A program made the position numbers and the translations under genes. Below the pieces are notes generated by a model. The model saw nothing but the letters and a program-made list of their open reading frames with translations. It ran no database searches and was not told the DNA's origin. Shown piece by piece: positions 8,544 to 17,656 of a stretch of 64,000 nt of DNA (the first letter of the stretch is position 1; each line of letters begins with the position of its first letter). This stretch comes from Ardenticatenaceae bacterium (GTDB lineage: Bacteria > Chloroflexota > Anaerolineae > Promineifilales > Promineifilaceae): NCBI GenBank assembly GCA_011525915.1, contig WYBM01000010.1:1-64000 (forward strand), written 5' to 3'.

Positions 8544-10244
8544 TCAATCAGATGACAGCGTCAGCCAGCCGCTGGCCTGGAACACGGCCGTTAACAGCTG
8601 AGCCCGTTCGGCTGGTGTCATCAGCCGCGGGCGCGCATAATGTTCAATAAGGCCTGTCCACAATTCTACACTCAGAAGACGGCCGTCATACACGATGTAC
8701 GTATCCACAAACGTTTGCCGCGTCCCCAGCATATCCATCTGATCAAAAAAGAGGTTGCCCAGGCCGTAATGGATAAAAGCGCCGTTGTGGAAAGCAAAAC
8801 CCTGGGCGTGATGACCCTGACTGCCAGACACGGCGGCGGCGCCTGCTTCAGCCACCTCTCTAAAAAAAGCTTCCTGGTCTGCCGTCGGCGCATACTGATA
8901 ATGTTCCGTAAATTGCAGCGTGGCAATGACCAGATACCCCGCCTGGCGTAAGCTGGCAATGTGCGCCGGCAGCGAACCATCACACGGCATGGCGCCTGGC
9001 GCCGTCGTTGTGGCCCAGGCAAAAGTCGGGCCAAACGAATTGCAGCCTACAAAAGCGATCTGGTTGCCGTTGTGCGTCACAAATGCCGGTTGGGCCGCCT
9101 CTGCTAGATCACGCCCGCCGCCAAATGTGCGCATGCCCGCCGCTTCATACATATCCACGGTCCGCAGCGTATTCTCAGGCCCCCAATCATTTAAATGGTT
9201 ACCCGTTAATTCCACCACATCAGCACCCATATCCTGAATAAGCCCAAAGTAAACATCACGGCTGCAAAAGGTGGTGCCACCTACCGGGTCTGGATCAGGA
9301 CAATCAGGCGCAAAAGACACTTCATGACTGATATGGGTGATATCGGCGGTGCGTAGTACCAACCCCACTTCTTCACCGGGCCAGAGAATGCCTTGCTGCT
9401 CCATGCGAGAAGCGGTGGCCCGCACCAGGGCGGTCACGCCAGTCAAGGCCACCCGGCTGAGCTTGGCCGGATCACGGTTGGTAGTGGGAGCATCCCACAA
9501 GGTCAGGAAGTGGGCCACGGCCGTGGCCTCACCTACCACGCCCACATTAACTATCAATGGGTATGGGCCAGCAGGAAATTCATGCGTCAGCGGCGAGATG
9601 CCGTCTAGTGACAAAACCTTTAACGTTGGCGTTAGTTGGTCAAAGGGGAGGATGGTTAACAGCAGCCCAGAGGTTGATGGCTGTTGGGCCCATATGCGCG
9701 CCACAACTTCTTCTTCTCTGACACCTTCCACAGTCGAGCCAGGCTGCCCCAAGATGGGCATCATGGCCGCCAGAACAACCTCACTCACCAGAATGGACGC
9801 CGGGGACACCGCCGTTCCCTGCCAGCTCGCCCGCAAATCAGCCAACGTAATGTCATCCGTGAGGGTAGCAAAAGGGGCCGCTACAGCGTATACCCATTGT
9901 GCCAACGGCTGGCCAGCCCCTGTCGTCAGCACCAAATCAGCCTGGTCTGGCATCGTCCAACGGTAATGAGTCAGGTTTTGTTGGGCCATTTTTTGGGCAG
10001 CCGTGATCACACTCTGGGGCACGGCCGTCTCGGCGGACAGACTGATGCGCGTGGTGGTAGGTGAAGGGTAAGGGGCGGGGGCAGCCACGGTCACGGCCGT
10101 GGTCGGCGGTGACGTAGGGGGGATGCCTGTTTGGGGAATTGCGGTGACCGGCCACACGGCCGTGGGCTGCAACGTGGGTAGGGGCTGCCGGCCATCACAC
10201 GCTACCAACCACAAAATCCCCAGAATACATAACCGCTTAAACAT
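8544..10244 (-). CDS. CapA-family (PGA_cap) lipoprotein
   Basis: Secreted, lipid-anchored protein: hydrophobic N-terminus with lipobox LWLVAC (Cys about residue 16), then a Thr/Pro-rich linker. The C-terminal half is the metallophosphoesterase-like domain of the CapA/PgsA family, with VVELTGNHLND, SGSQGHHAQGF and YGLGNLFFDQ as conserved metal-site motifs. The region between (about residues 70-280) looks like a bacterial extracellular-solute-binding or PBP-like domain and is not assigned. CapA proteins take part in poly-gamma-glutamate or other capsule handling. No PgsB/C partners are nearby, so the substrate is unknown. Divergent from ppk with 37 bp between starts, which leaves room for only one compact shared promoter region. 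Confidence 0.8.
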   Translation of the reverse strand: MFKRLCILGILWLVACDGRQPLPTLQPTAVWPVTAIPQTGIPPTSPPTTAVTVAAPAPYPSPTTTRISLSAETAVPQSVITAAQKMAQQNLTHYRWTMPDQADLVLTTGAGQPLAQWVYAVAAPFATLTDDITLADLRASWQGTAVSPASILVSEVVLAAMMPILGQPGSTVEGVREEEVVARIWAQQPSTSGLLLTILPFDQLTPTLKVLSLDGISPLTHEFPAGPYPLIVNVGVVGEATAVAHFLTLWDAPTTNRDPAKLSRVALTGVTALVRATASRMEQQGILWPGEEVGLVLRTADITHISHEVSFAPDCPDPDPVGGTTFCSRDVYFGLIQDMGADVVELTGNHLNDWGPENTLRTVDMYEAAGMRTFGGGRDLAEAAQPAFVTHNGNQIAFVGCNSFGPTFAWATTTAPGAMPCDGSLPAHIASLRQAGYLVIATLQFTEHYQYAPTADQEAFFREVAEAGAAAVSGSQGHHAQGFAFHNGAFIHYGLGNLFFDQMDMLGTRQTFVDTYIVYDGRLLSVELWTGLIEHYARPRLMTPAERAQLLTAVFQASGWLTLSSD

Positions 10245-10281
10245 ATGGTAGACTATCCGTAGTAACGTCCCATAACTTGCA

Positions 10282-12441
10282 ATGGAACTCCCTATGAGTG
10301 AAAAAGATTTAGAAAATCCTAGTCTCTATATTAACCGAGAACTGAGCCAGATCGAATTTAATCGCCGCGTGTTGGATGAATGTACTAGTGCAGACCACCC
10401 TTTGCTGGAACGCGTCAAATTTGTGGCCATCTTCAGCGCCAACATGGATGAGATTTTTATGGTGCGTGTTTCCGGCTTAAAACAGCAGGTGCTGTTAGGC
10501 ATTACCGACACACCCGCCGATGGTCTGACCCCACGCGAACAGCTGGTCGCCATTCATCGTGTGGTCACCCGCCTATTTGCCACGGCTATGGAACATTGGC
10601 AGGAAAGGCTGATGCCTGCCCTGGAGAAAGAAGGCATTCACGTGCTGACTTATGACCGCATTAGTGAGCGGCAGCGCCGCAAGTTATCTGACTATTTTGA
10701 ACGGGAGATCTTTCCCGTGTTAACCCCTCTGGTGTTTGACCCGGCCCACCCCTTCCCCCACATTTCCAACCTGAGTGTTAACCTGGCCGTGGCTATCGAA
10801 GACCCGGAAACGGCCGTTACCCACTTTGCTCGTGTTAAAGTACCGGCTTCCTTACCCCGGTTGGTGCCGCTCAAACCATTAGACCCCGATGATTTATTGC
10901 CCCCCAAAGTCCAAAAGTTTGTGTGGGTAGAACAGGTGATCGCCGCCAATTTGGCTCGGCTTTTCCCTGGTATGCTCATCAAAGCGGCCTACCCTTTTCG
11001 TGTCACCCGTAATACGGACATGGAAATTCAAGAAGAGGAAGCCGATGATTTGTTGATGACTATGGAAGAAAACCTGCGGCAGCGCCACTTTGGCCAGGTG
11101 GTGCGTCTAGAAATTGATGAAACCACGCCAGATGACATCCGTGACTTGCTCATGGTCAATTTGCGGATAGGCGTCAATGACGCCTATACCACAAATGGCC
11201 CCCTGGGACTGAGCAGCCTGTGGGAACTGCACCGGCTGGATCGGCCTGATCTAAAGGATGAAGTCTTTCAGCCGCGGCTGCCCTTACAGTTCCGTACCGG
11301 CGAAAACATCTTTAGTGTGCTGCGCCGGGAAGATATACTGCTGCACCACCCATATGACAGCTTTGTGCCCGTCATCAACCTGGTGGAAGCAGCCGCCGAT
11401 GACCCAGACGTGTTGGCCATAAAAATGACACTCTACCGTCTTGGCCCCAACCCTCCCATTGTGCATGCGCTGATGCGCGCCCGTGAAAACGGCAAACAGG
11501 TCGCCGTGCTGGTGGAGTTAAAAGCGCGTTTTGATGAGGAGAGCAATATCGAGTGGGCCCGCGCCCTGGAAAATTCGGGCGTTCACGTCGCTTATGGCAT
11601 TCTGGGGTTAAAGACACACAGCAAGCTGCTGCTGGTGGTACGCCGCGAACGCGATGGGCTGCGCCGTTACGTCCACGTGGGTACCGGTAATTACAATGCG
11701 TTTACATCACGCCTGTACACCGATCTGGGCTATCTCACCACCGATGAGGAGATGGGGGCCGATGCCTCAGAGGTGTTTAATTTCCTGACAGGGTTTTCCA
11801 AACAAAAGGATTACCGCAAATTTCTCGTGGCGCCCGTCAATTTCCGGGAGAACCTGACACACCTGATTGCCCAAGAGACCAAACATGGGGCCAACGGCCG
11901 TATCATTATCAAAGCCAATGCCATCGTAGACGCCAAAATCATCCGCGCCCTCTATGAGGCATCAAGGGCCGGTGTACAAATCGATCTGATCATTCGGGGT
12001 ATTTGCTGCCTGCGACCCGGGGTGCCTGGCGTTAGCGAGAATATTCGGGTGATGAGCATCGTGGGCCGTTTCCTGGAACACAGCCGCATTTATTACTTCC
12101 ATAACGTAGACAGCCCGGAGATCTACCAGGGCAGTGCCGACCCCATGCCCCGTAACATTGACCGGCGTGTAGAGGTGCTGTTCCCGGTAGAAAATGAGAG
12201 CATTCGCCAGGAAATTGTAAAGCTGCTGAACATTTACCTGCATGATACGGCCAAGAGCCACCAGCTGCAGCCCGACGGCCGTTACCTGTCACGCCAAACC
12301 ATGCTGGCAGAAGGCGAAGAGCCCTTTAACAGTCAGATGTGGTTACTATACGGCCGTGCGACCAACAAACCCCTCCCCTTCCAGACAGACCTGGTGACAA
12401 CCACCAACGGGTATGCGCCAGAAACAACAGCCCAACACTGA
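10282..12441 (+). CDS. ppk1: Polyphosphate kinase 1
   Basis: Reversibly polymerises the gamma-phosphate of ATP into inorganic polyphosphate. Full length at 719 aa, with the N-terminal domain opening YINRELSQIEFNRRVLDE, the head domain, and two PLD-like catalytic domains. The phosphorylated histidine is expected in GLKTHSKLLLV (His446 counting from this start), followed by YVHVGTGNYN. The second conserved region is IIRGICCLRPGVPG. A second ATG at 10294 is an equally possible start, and neither has a strong Shine-Dalgarno. The stop codon overlaps a palindromic repeat (12436-12475). The neighbouring CapA-like gene on the other strand has no known link to polyphosphate. Confidence 0.95.
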   Translation: MELPMSEKDLENPSLYINRELSQIEFNRRVLDECTSADHPLLERVKFVAIFSANMDEIFMVRVSGLKQQVLLGITDTPADGLTPREQLVAIHRVVTRLFATAMEHWQERLMPALEKEGIHVLTYDRISERQRRKLSDYFEREIFPVLTPLVFDPAHPFPHISNLSVNLAVAIEDPETAVTHFARVKVPASLPRLVPLKPLDPDDLLPPKVQKFVWVEQVIAANLARLFPGMLIKAAYPFRVTRNTDMEIQEEEADDLLMTMEENLRQRHFGQVVRLEIDETTPDDIRDLLMVNLRIGVNDAYTTNGPLGLSSLWELHRLDRPDLKDEVFQPRLPLQFRTGENIFSVLRREDILLHHPYDSFVPVINLVEAAADDPDVLAIKMTLYRLGPNPPIVHALMRARENGKQVAVLVELKARFDEESNIEWARALENSGVHVAYGILGLKTHSKLLLVVRRERDGLRRYVHVGTGNYNAFTSRLYTDLGYLTTDEEMGADASEVFNFLTGFSKQKDYRKFLVAPVNFRENLTHLIAQETKHGANGRIIIKANAIVDAKIIRALYEASRAGVQIDLIIRGICCLRPGVPGVSENIRVMSIVGRFLEHSRIYYFHNVDSPEIYQGSADPMPRNIDRRVEVLFPVENESIRQEIVKLLNIYLHDTAKSHQLQPDGRYLSRQTMLAEGEEPFNSQMWLLYGRATNKPLPFQTDLVTTTNGYAPETTAQH

Positions 12442-12475
12442 AAACTGGTTACTGATGACTGAAAACTGATACCAG
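12436..12475. repeat. ACTGA-word repeat overlapping the ppk1 stop
   Basis: Contains ACTGAAAACTG twice as a direct repeat separated by GTTACTGATG, and the ppk1 TGA lies inside the first copy. The segment is very similar to the reverse complement of the left part of the element at 37388-37493, so both belong to one family. It may act as a 3'-end or transcription-stop element. Confidence 0.55.
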
Positions 12476-12603
12476 CAGCACCCCAACCACTTCGACGACC
12501 GTAGGTTAAACGTCATTGACGGCAGCCAAACGGCGCCAAACTGTTACATAGTTGTTACACGGCCGTTGCGTTTCTGGCTGCCTTCCTCAGTACAATCACC
12601 CCT

Positions 12604-14136
12604 ATGGCAAACCTTACATCCTCATCCTCTTCCCAAAATGCGCCCCTGGCGCGCACCAATTGCGTCCAGCGCTGGCAGCAAGCCAGCGTGAATGCCATTA
12701 TTGTGTCCCTCTGGCTGTGGCTGTACATGCCCATCTTTGACTACCTGCAAGTCATCTTTCAGCGTGAAGATTTCCGCATGAACCAGATCGTTCTGGGCGG
12801 TGTATTGGCACTGATTGTGATGCAGTTACGTCGGGAAGGCGTACGGCCGCAGCCAGATTCCCCGCCGCACTGGCATGGCCTGCCGCTGATCCTGGCCCTG
12901 GGCAGCTCAGCGGTCTATTTGCTTGTTGAGCGCTTTTTAGACATCAACATGCTGTCAGCCACGCTTTTTGCCCTGGCCAGTTATGGGTTGTTGGGATTGT
13001 GGTTGTCGCCGGCGCGCTGGCGACAAGGGCTGCCGGCCATGCTGCTGCTCATTGGTGTGCTGCCGTTTGGTGAACACCTGCAAACATTTGTGGGCTACCC
13101 CATGCGCATTTTTACAGCTGAACTGGTACGTAAAGGGCTGGCCGCCGCCGGTGTAAGCACTGTTGGCGTAGACACAATTCTGGTCTTTGAAAACAGCGTT
13201 TCGCAGGTGGACTTACCGTGCAGTGGTGTCAAAAGCTTGTGGACAGGCATGTTGTTTTTGTTGGCGGCCACGTGGGTCGAAGCCCGGCCATTAAACCAGC
13301 GCTGGTTCCTGGTGGTGCTGCTTTTTATCCCTCTGCTGTTTGTGGCCAACGTCGGCCGGGTGGCCGCCCTGGTATTAGTAGGGCAAGTGATGGGCTGGCA
13401 GTTGTTGGCGGAAATGCTGCACGTACCACTGGGTGTGCTGGCTTTTGTGGCCGTATGTGCCACGGCCGTGGTGCTGCTGCGGCAGCAGGGCGAGCCCAGA
13501 TTACCACAAAGGGACCAAAGGCTAGAGGATGACCATCTTAAATCTCCCTCCCGGCTCCCCCTGGTACTTATTATCACCATCCTGGTCATGATCCAGCTTT
13601 ACGCGGCGCGCCCGCAAACGGGGCTGGCCAGCACCCCCCCCGCCTGGGCATTCCCCGCCGGGCTGCAAACGGAACCCCTGCCTCTGAAGATCGACGAAAA
13701 CGAATGGCTCACTCGTGACGGCGCTGAAGCCGCCGACCGGCTGCGCTTCCAATGGGGCGACATCGGCGGCACCGCGATCCTCATCTCTAGTAAGACGTGG
13801 CGCGCCCACCACCGACCAGAGCGCTGTTTTGAGGTCTATGGCCTGACGCTGGATGACTCACGAGCGCACCTGGTTACCCCTGACTTTCCTGTTCGTTTTG
13901 TGGCCCTGGGTGATGGCGACCAGCGCAGCCTCTATACCGCCACTTACTGGTTTCAATCCGCTACCCGCACCACCGACGATTACGGCAGCCGCATTTGGGC
14001 CGATGTCTCTTTGCAGCGTGAACGCTGGGTGCTGGTTTCCGTGCTGTTTGACAAGGAAGTGAACCCCCACGACGATGACGTGACCCAACTATACCTGGCC
14101 CTTCATGAAACGGTGGCCAACTATCTGACTCATTAA
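12604..14136 (+). CDS. Exosortase with C-terminal EpsI-like domain
   Basis: Membrane cysteine protease/transpeptidase that recognises PEP-CTERM tails. Around nine hydrophobic segments cover residues 30-295. The catalytic triad of the exosortase family is visible: Cys206 in DLPCSGVKS, Arg252 in NVGRVAAL and His273 in MLHVPLG. After a linker and another helix (about residues 318-333), residues 360-510 resemble the EpsI/DUF3485 domain, with HHRPERCFEVYGL around residue 402. Fusions of this kind occur in exosortase subfamilies; the pairing recalls XrtO, but I cannot confirm the subfamily without profile searches. The likely substrate is encoded 18 bp downstream. No Shine-Dalgarno is evident before the ATG. 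Confidence 0.85.
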   Translation: MANLTSSSSSQNAPLARTNCVQRWQQASVNAIIVSLWLWLYMPIFDYLQVIFQREDFRMNQIVLGGVLALIVMQLRREGVRPQPDSPPHWHGLPLILALGSSAVYLLVERFLDINMLSATLFALASYGLLGLWLSPARWRQGLPAMLLLIGVLPFGEHLQTFVGYPMRIFTAELVRKGLAAAGVSTVGVDTILVFENSVSQVDLPCSGVKSLWTGMLFLLAATWVEARPLNQRWFLVVLLFIPLLFVANVGRVAALVLVGQVMGWQLLAEMLHVPLGVLAFVAVCATAVVLLRQQGEPRLPQRDQRLEDDHLKSPSRLPLVLIITILVMIQLYAARPQTGLASTPPAWAFPAGLQTEPLPLKIDENEWLTRDGAEAADRLRFQWGDIGGTAILISSKTWRAHHRPERCFEVYGLTLDDSRAHLVTPDFPVRFVALGDGDQRSLYTATYWFQSATRTTDDYGSRIWADVSLQRERWVLVSVLFDKEVNPHDDDVTQLYLALHETVANYLTH

Positions 14137-14154
14137 CCATGAAAGGAGTGTCCT

Positions 14155-17037
14155 ATGAAAAAATACCTAACCGATACCCGCATTTGGTGTTACTTTTTGT
14201 TCTGGTCATGGAATGTGATTTTTCTGGCATTTATGCTCATTGGCTTTTCGCCGACAGTACTGCCAGAGATGCTCACGGCCGTACGTGCCGGCAGCATCCC
14301 CCCCCAATTCCTGGTCTTTGGGCTGGTGCTGGCGGCCATTCCGGCAGCGTGCATTATCCTGGGGCTGACGGTGCTGCGCCAGGAGCCGTTTAAACTATTT
14401 ACCTTGGGCTACGGCATAGAAGGGCCACTGATGCTAATGCTGGCGGTGCGCTTTTTTGTCATCCGCGATGCGCCGCTGCTGATAACGCTGCTGTTTAGCG
14501 TGGCCATATTCAGCCTGGCCGTCTTGTTATGGCAGGTCCTAGACCGGCACATTGACCAGCGCGGTGTGGTGCTCACCCACATACGCCTTATTGGTCTAAC
14601 GCTGCTGCTGGTGGTGGGGGCCTATGCCAGCCTGTGGATCGCTTTTTATGCCCTACCTATCGCCGCCCTCATCCTGGAATGGGTCTGGGATACGCTGGCG
14701 CATTTGGGTGATTTTGTACGTAACCTGGTGGATGCGCTGCAAGACGCCTACCTGGAAGCGATTCTCTGGGTGCCTTTTATGCTGCTGGGCATGGTGCAGC
14801 TGGCCTACACGGCCACGCTGTTTGTGCTGATGCCCATTGCCGTGCCCCTCATTTACGGCCGTGCCTGGCTGCGAGGCGCACGGATGCTGGCCCGGCAGTA
14901 CAGCCAGCCACGTGCCGTTACGTTGAGTACGGCCGTCATTACCCTCCTTATTATCGCCATCATACAAATTAACCAACAGCCACAACACCAGGCGTTTGCC
15001 CTGCTGGCTGAGCCACCGACCACGGAAGCAGAAGCGGCCGAGCTGCTGGCCCAAGAAGACACCATCCGTGCCGGGCTGCTGAACGCCTACCTGGCCCAGC
15101 ACCGCTACCTCAGCGCCCAGGGCGAGGTCTACCACATCAGCGAGCTGTACCAGGAGGCGTTTGATCTGAACACACTTCAGGGAGCAGCCGTGCAGGGGTG
15201 GTATGAACAGCTCACTAGCCCATTACTTTACCAGCCGGTAGGCGAATACACCTCAAGCAATCTCTGGGAAAACCGTACTTTTCTTGAGGAACCGGCCCGC
15301 GCCGCCGAACTGTACGAACAGTTTTTTGATGAACCCATCATCGAGGGTGAAAAAGCGTCAGTGGTTGCGGCCGTACGTGCCACCTGGATGCCTGATCAGG
15401 CCCGGGCCGGCTGGCAGGCGGTAGATGACCGTGAAGTGTACCTGAGCCAGCAAGAAGTGATGGTAACAGAACATGGGGATTGGGCCCAAGTGGAACTGTA
15501 CGAGGTCTATGAAAACCAGACGGCCCAGCGGCAGGAAGTGATCTACTATTTCTCGCTGCCAGAAACGGCCGTGCTCACCGGTGTCTGGTTGGGCAACAGC
15601 CCAGACAAAACCCAGCGTTTTCCTTTCCGTGTGGCGCCACGCGGCGCGGCGCAATCTGTTTACCGCCAGGAAGTGCGGCGGCAGGTGGACCCCGCCTTGT
15701 TAGAGCAAATTGGCCCCAGCCAGTACCGCCTGCGCGTCTTTCCGGTGCCTGCTATGTCTTGGGATTGGGATGACGAGCTTGACCATTCAGTTTTGCATGA
15801 AGGGCAACCCTTGCACATGTGGTTGACCTACCAGGTCATGGCCTCTGAAAAGGGATGGATGCTGCCCTACCTGGCCAAACAATATAATCTGTACTGGGAC
15901 AATGACACGGTGCGCCTGATCAATGGCCAGCCGATGAACGCAGGCAAAGGTGATTGGCTGCCGACGGCCGTATCGGCTACAGCCCCCCCCCAACTTAGCA
16001 GGCATCGGGTAGATTTCCCCAATGGCACGGCCGTGATCGTCCAACCTATTGCCCCGGAAAACCTGCCACAGCCAGACGGCAGCCTGTCGCTGGCGGTGGT
16101 GTTAGACCGGTCACGCAGCATGGCCAAAGATGCCGATCTGGTAAAAGAGGCGCTGGCCCAAATTGGGGCCTGGGGCACGAGCGTGGACGTCTACCTTACG
16201 TCTTCTAAATTCCGGGGCGAAGCGCCGTCGGTCGTTTCTTTGGCAGAACTGAACGTTGACGAGATCCTTTACTATGGCGGCCAGAATGCCGGTGACTTGC
16301 TGCTGCAATTTGCTGATCTATATGCCGGGCAGAGCTATGATGCCATCCTGGTGGTGACCGATGGGTCTGGGTTTGGGCTGAGCATTGACGGCCGTGAACC
16401 AGAAACCCCAGCGGCACCGGTATGGATGATTCACGTTGGCGGCCAATTTCCGTTGGGCTACGATGATGCCACTCTGGAAGCTGTTCAAGCCAGCGGTGGC
16501 AGCAGCGCGGCCACAGTGGATGAGGCGCTCACACGGCTGGTCTTCAACCGTGACAGCCAGGTAGAGGGGGTAACGATAAGCGTGGCCGATGGCTATGTCT
16601 GGGCGATCATGCCTACAGAAATGGCTGATGCCCTGTCAGTAGCCCTCACGTCACACCCCCCAACCGATGCTTTTGCCGCGTTTGCCGCCCGCCGCCAGGT
16701 TCTGGGGGAGATGCAAAAGCAGCCTGGTGGCTTGGGCAACCTGGATGTGCTAGATAGTTTACACGCGCTGGCCACGGAACATGGCATTGTCACCCCCTAC
16801 TCCTCTATGATTGTGCTGGTAGAAGAACGGCAGGAACGCCTGCTTGACGAGATGGAGGACGACCCCGACCGTTTCGAACGAGAGTTCGAAGAGGTGGGTG
16901 AAACCCAGCAAGAACCGCTGACCATTACCGGCGTGCCGGAACCGGAAGAGTGGCTGCTGCTGGGGCTGGCGGCCGTGATATTGGCCTGGTACTTCTTCAA
17001 AAATCGGCAGGCGCGGCCAATACGGCGAATGGCCTAA
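14155..17037 (+). CDS. Polytopic VIT/vWA protein with PEP-CTERM tail, exosortase substrate
   Basis: A 960-aa membrane protein. Residues 10-275 hold seven or so membrane helices. Residues 280-420 are a helical extracytoplasmic part. About 425-535 resembles a VIT domain (AQVELYEVYENQTAQRQEV). About 645-800 is a von Willebrand A domain with a MIDAS motif DRSRS at 651-655 and VVTDGSG. The tail is a textbook PEP-CTERM signal: VPEPEEW at about 927, a hydrophobic helix, then a cluster of Arg/Lys. PEP-CTERM proteins are normally simple secreted proteins, so a multi-spanning one is unusual; a family of such proteins (described as PEP-CTERM family integral membrane proteins) is known. The start has AAAGGAG. 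The exosortase gene ends 18 bp upstream, which implies a dedicated enzyme-substrate pair. Confidence 0.88.
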   Translation: MKKYLTDTRIWCYFLFWSWNVIFLAFMLIGFSPTVLPEMLTAVRAGSIPPQFLVFGLVLAAIPAACIILGLTVLRQEPFKLFTLGYGIEGPLMLMLAVRFFVIRDAPLLITLLFSVAIFSLAVLLWQVLDRHIDQRGVVLTHIRLIGLTLLLVVGAYASLWIAFYALPIAALILEWVWDTLAHLGDFVRNLVDALQDAYLEAILWVPFMLLGMVQLAYTATLFVLMPIAVPLIYGRAWLRGARMLARQYSQPRAVTLSTAVITLLIIAIIQINQQPQHQAFALLAEPPTTEAEAAELLAQEDTIRAGLLNAYLAQHRYLSAQGEVYHISELYQEAFDLNTLQGAAVQGWYEQLTSPLLYQPVGEYTSSNLWENRTFLEEPARAAELYEQFFDEPIIEGEKASVVAAVRATWMPDQARAGWQAVDDREVYLSQQEVMVTEHGDWAQVELYEVYENQTAQRQEVIYYFSLPETAVLTGVWLGNSPDKTQRFPFRVAPRGAAQSVYRQEVRRQVDPALLEQIGPSQYRLRVFPVPAMSWDWDDELDHSVLHEGQPLHMWLTYQVMASEKGWMLPYLAKQYNLYWDNDTVRLINGQPMNAGKGDWLPTAVSATAPPQLSRHRVDFPNGTAVIVQPIAPENLPQPDGSLSLAVVLDRSRSMAKDADLVKEALAQIGAWGTSVDVYLTSSKFRGEAPSVVSLAELNVDEILYYGGQNAGDLLLQFADLYAGQSYDAILVVTDGSGFGLSIDGREPETPAAPVWMIHVGGQFPLGYDDATLEAVQASGGSSAATVDEALTRLVFNRDSQVEGVTISVADGYVWAIMPTEMADALSVALTSHPPTDAFAAFAARRQVLGEMQKQPGGLGNLDVLDSLHALATEHGIVTPYSSMIVLVEERQERLLDEMEDDPDRFEREFEEVGETQQEPLTITGVPEPEEWLLLGLAAVILAWYFFKNRQARPIRRMA

Positions 17038-17083
17038 GCACCATGATACGTGTATGATGCCGCCTTAAAACTTTTTACTGCAC

Positions 17084-17133
17084 AACGATAGAGGTGCAGG
17101 GAAGTGATGATTTCCCTCTGCACCTCTATCGTT
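17084..17133 (+). terminator. Long hairpin after the PEP-CTERM gene
   Basis: An inverted repeat of about 20 bases per arm (17084-17103 against 17111-17133) centred on GAGGTGCA/TGCACCTC, with a loop of only seven bases and one two-base bulge. It is stable enough to stop transcription of the exosortase operon, but the downstream arm is followed by GTTCATCTCT rather than a T-run. It may work with another factor or protect the mRNA 3' end. Confidence 0.6.
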
Positions 17134-17323
17134 CATCTCTGGCTTTCATGCCCATAAACATCTCCCCAACTTAGCCTAATCCTTTTGCTCGTTTCTGCCT
17201 TTTCAGATACCATGACCCTGCTTTCTACTTGCGCAGGTGACGGCCACTTTCTCTGAAAGACTGCCAGCAAATTTAAGTCATTATAGTCACCTTGGGGCCG
17301 CGCCGTTGTAAAAGGAGAATTGT

Positions 17324-17611
17324 ATGTGCTGCTTATTGACCATTCTGGTGTTTTTAGGCCCACGGTTTGCCATTATTGCCTGGTACCTGATGGATCCCGG
17401 TCGGTTTAGCATGGTCATCGGCTCTTTCTTGCTTTCTTTCCTGGGCTTTTTATTCTTACCCTGGACCATGTTAGCCTACCTGGCAGCCTGGACGCCGGCC
17501 GGTATTGCCGGTTTTGGGTGGGCGATCGTCGGCTTTGGCTTTTTGCTGGACATTACCTCGTATTCTGGCGGCGGCTATGGCAACCGTAACCGCATCCGTT
17601 CCCGCCGTTAA
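17324..17611 (+). CDS. Small two- or three-helix membrane protein
   Basis: A 95-aa protein with hydrophobic segments at about residues 3-22, 30-50 and 55-75, ending in a Gly/Tyr/Asn/Arg-rich tail (SGGGYGNRNRIRSRR). A strong AAAGGAG lies before the ATG. It opens MCCLL, which could be acylated, but no standard lipobox is present. The family is unknown to me; small proteins of this size and tail composition recur in Chloroflexota. The upstream 290 bp hold the terminator hairpin of the exosortase operon and presumably a promoter. It converges with the ABC-F gene. Confidence 0.6.
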   Translation: MCCLLTILVFLGPRFAIIAWYLMDPGRFSMVIGSFLLSFLGFLFLPWTMLAYLAAWTPAGIAGFGWAIVGFGFLLDITSYSGGGYGNRNRIRSRR

Positions 17612-17656
17612 ATGATCGCCAGAGTAGGCAGGCTGATGAATGACCAGCCTGCCTGA

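Noticed and set aside
13634..15991. Runs of eight or nine C in the exosortase gene (13634-13641) and its substrate gene (14298-14305, 15983-15991), suggesting phase variation
   Set aside because: A few such runs are expected by chance in 64 kb of this composition, and others occur in unrelated genes (40658-40666). No alternate frame downstream makes sense.
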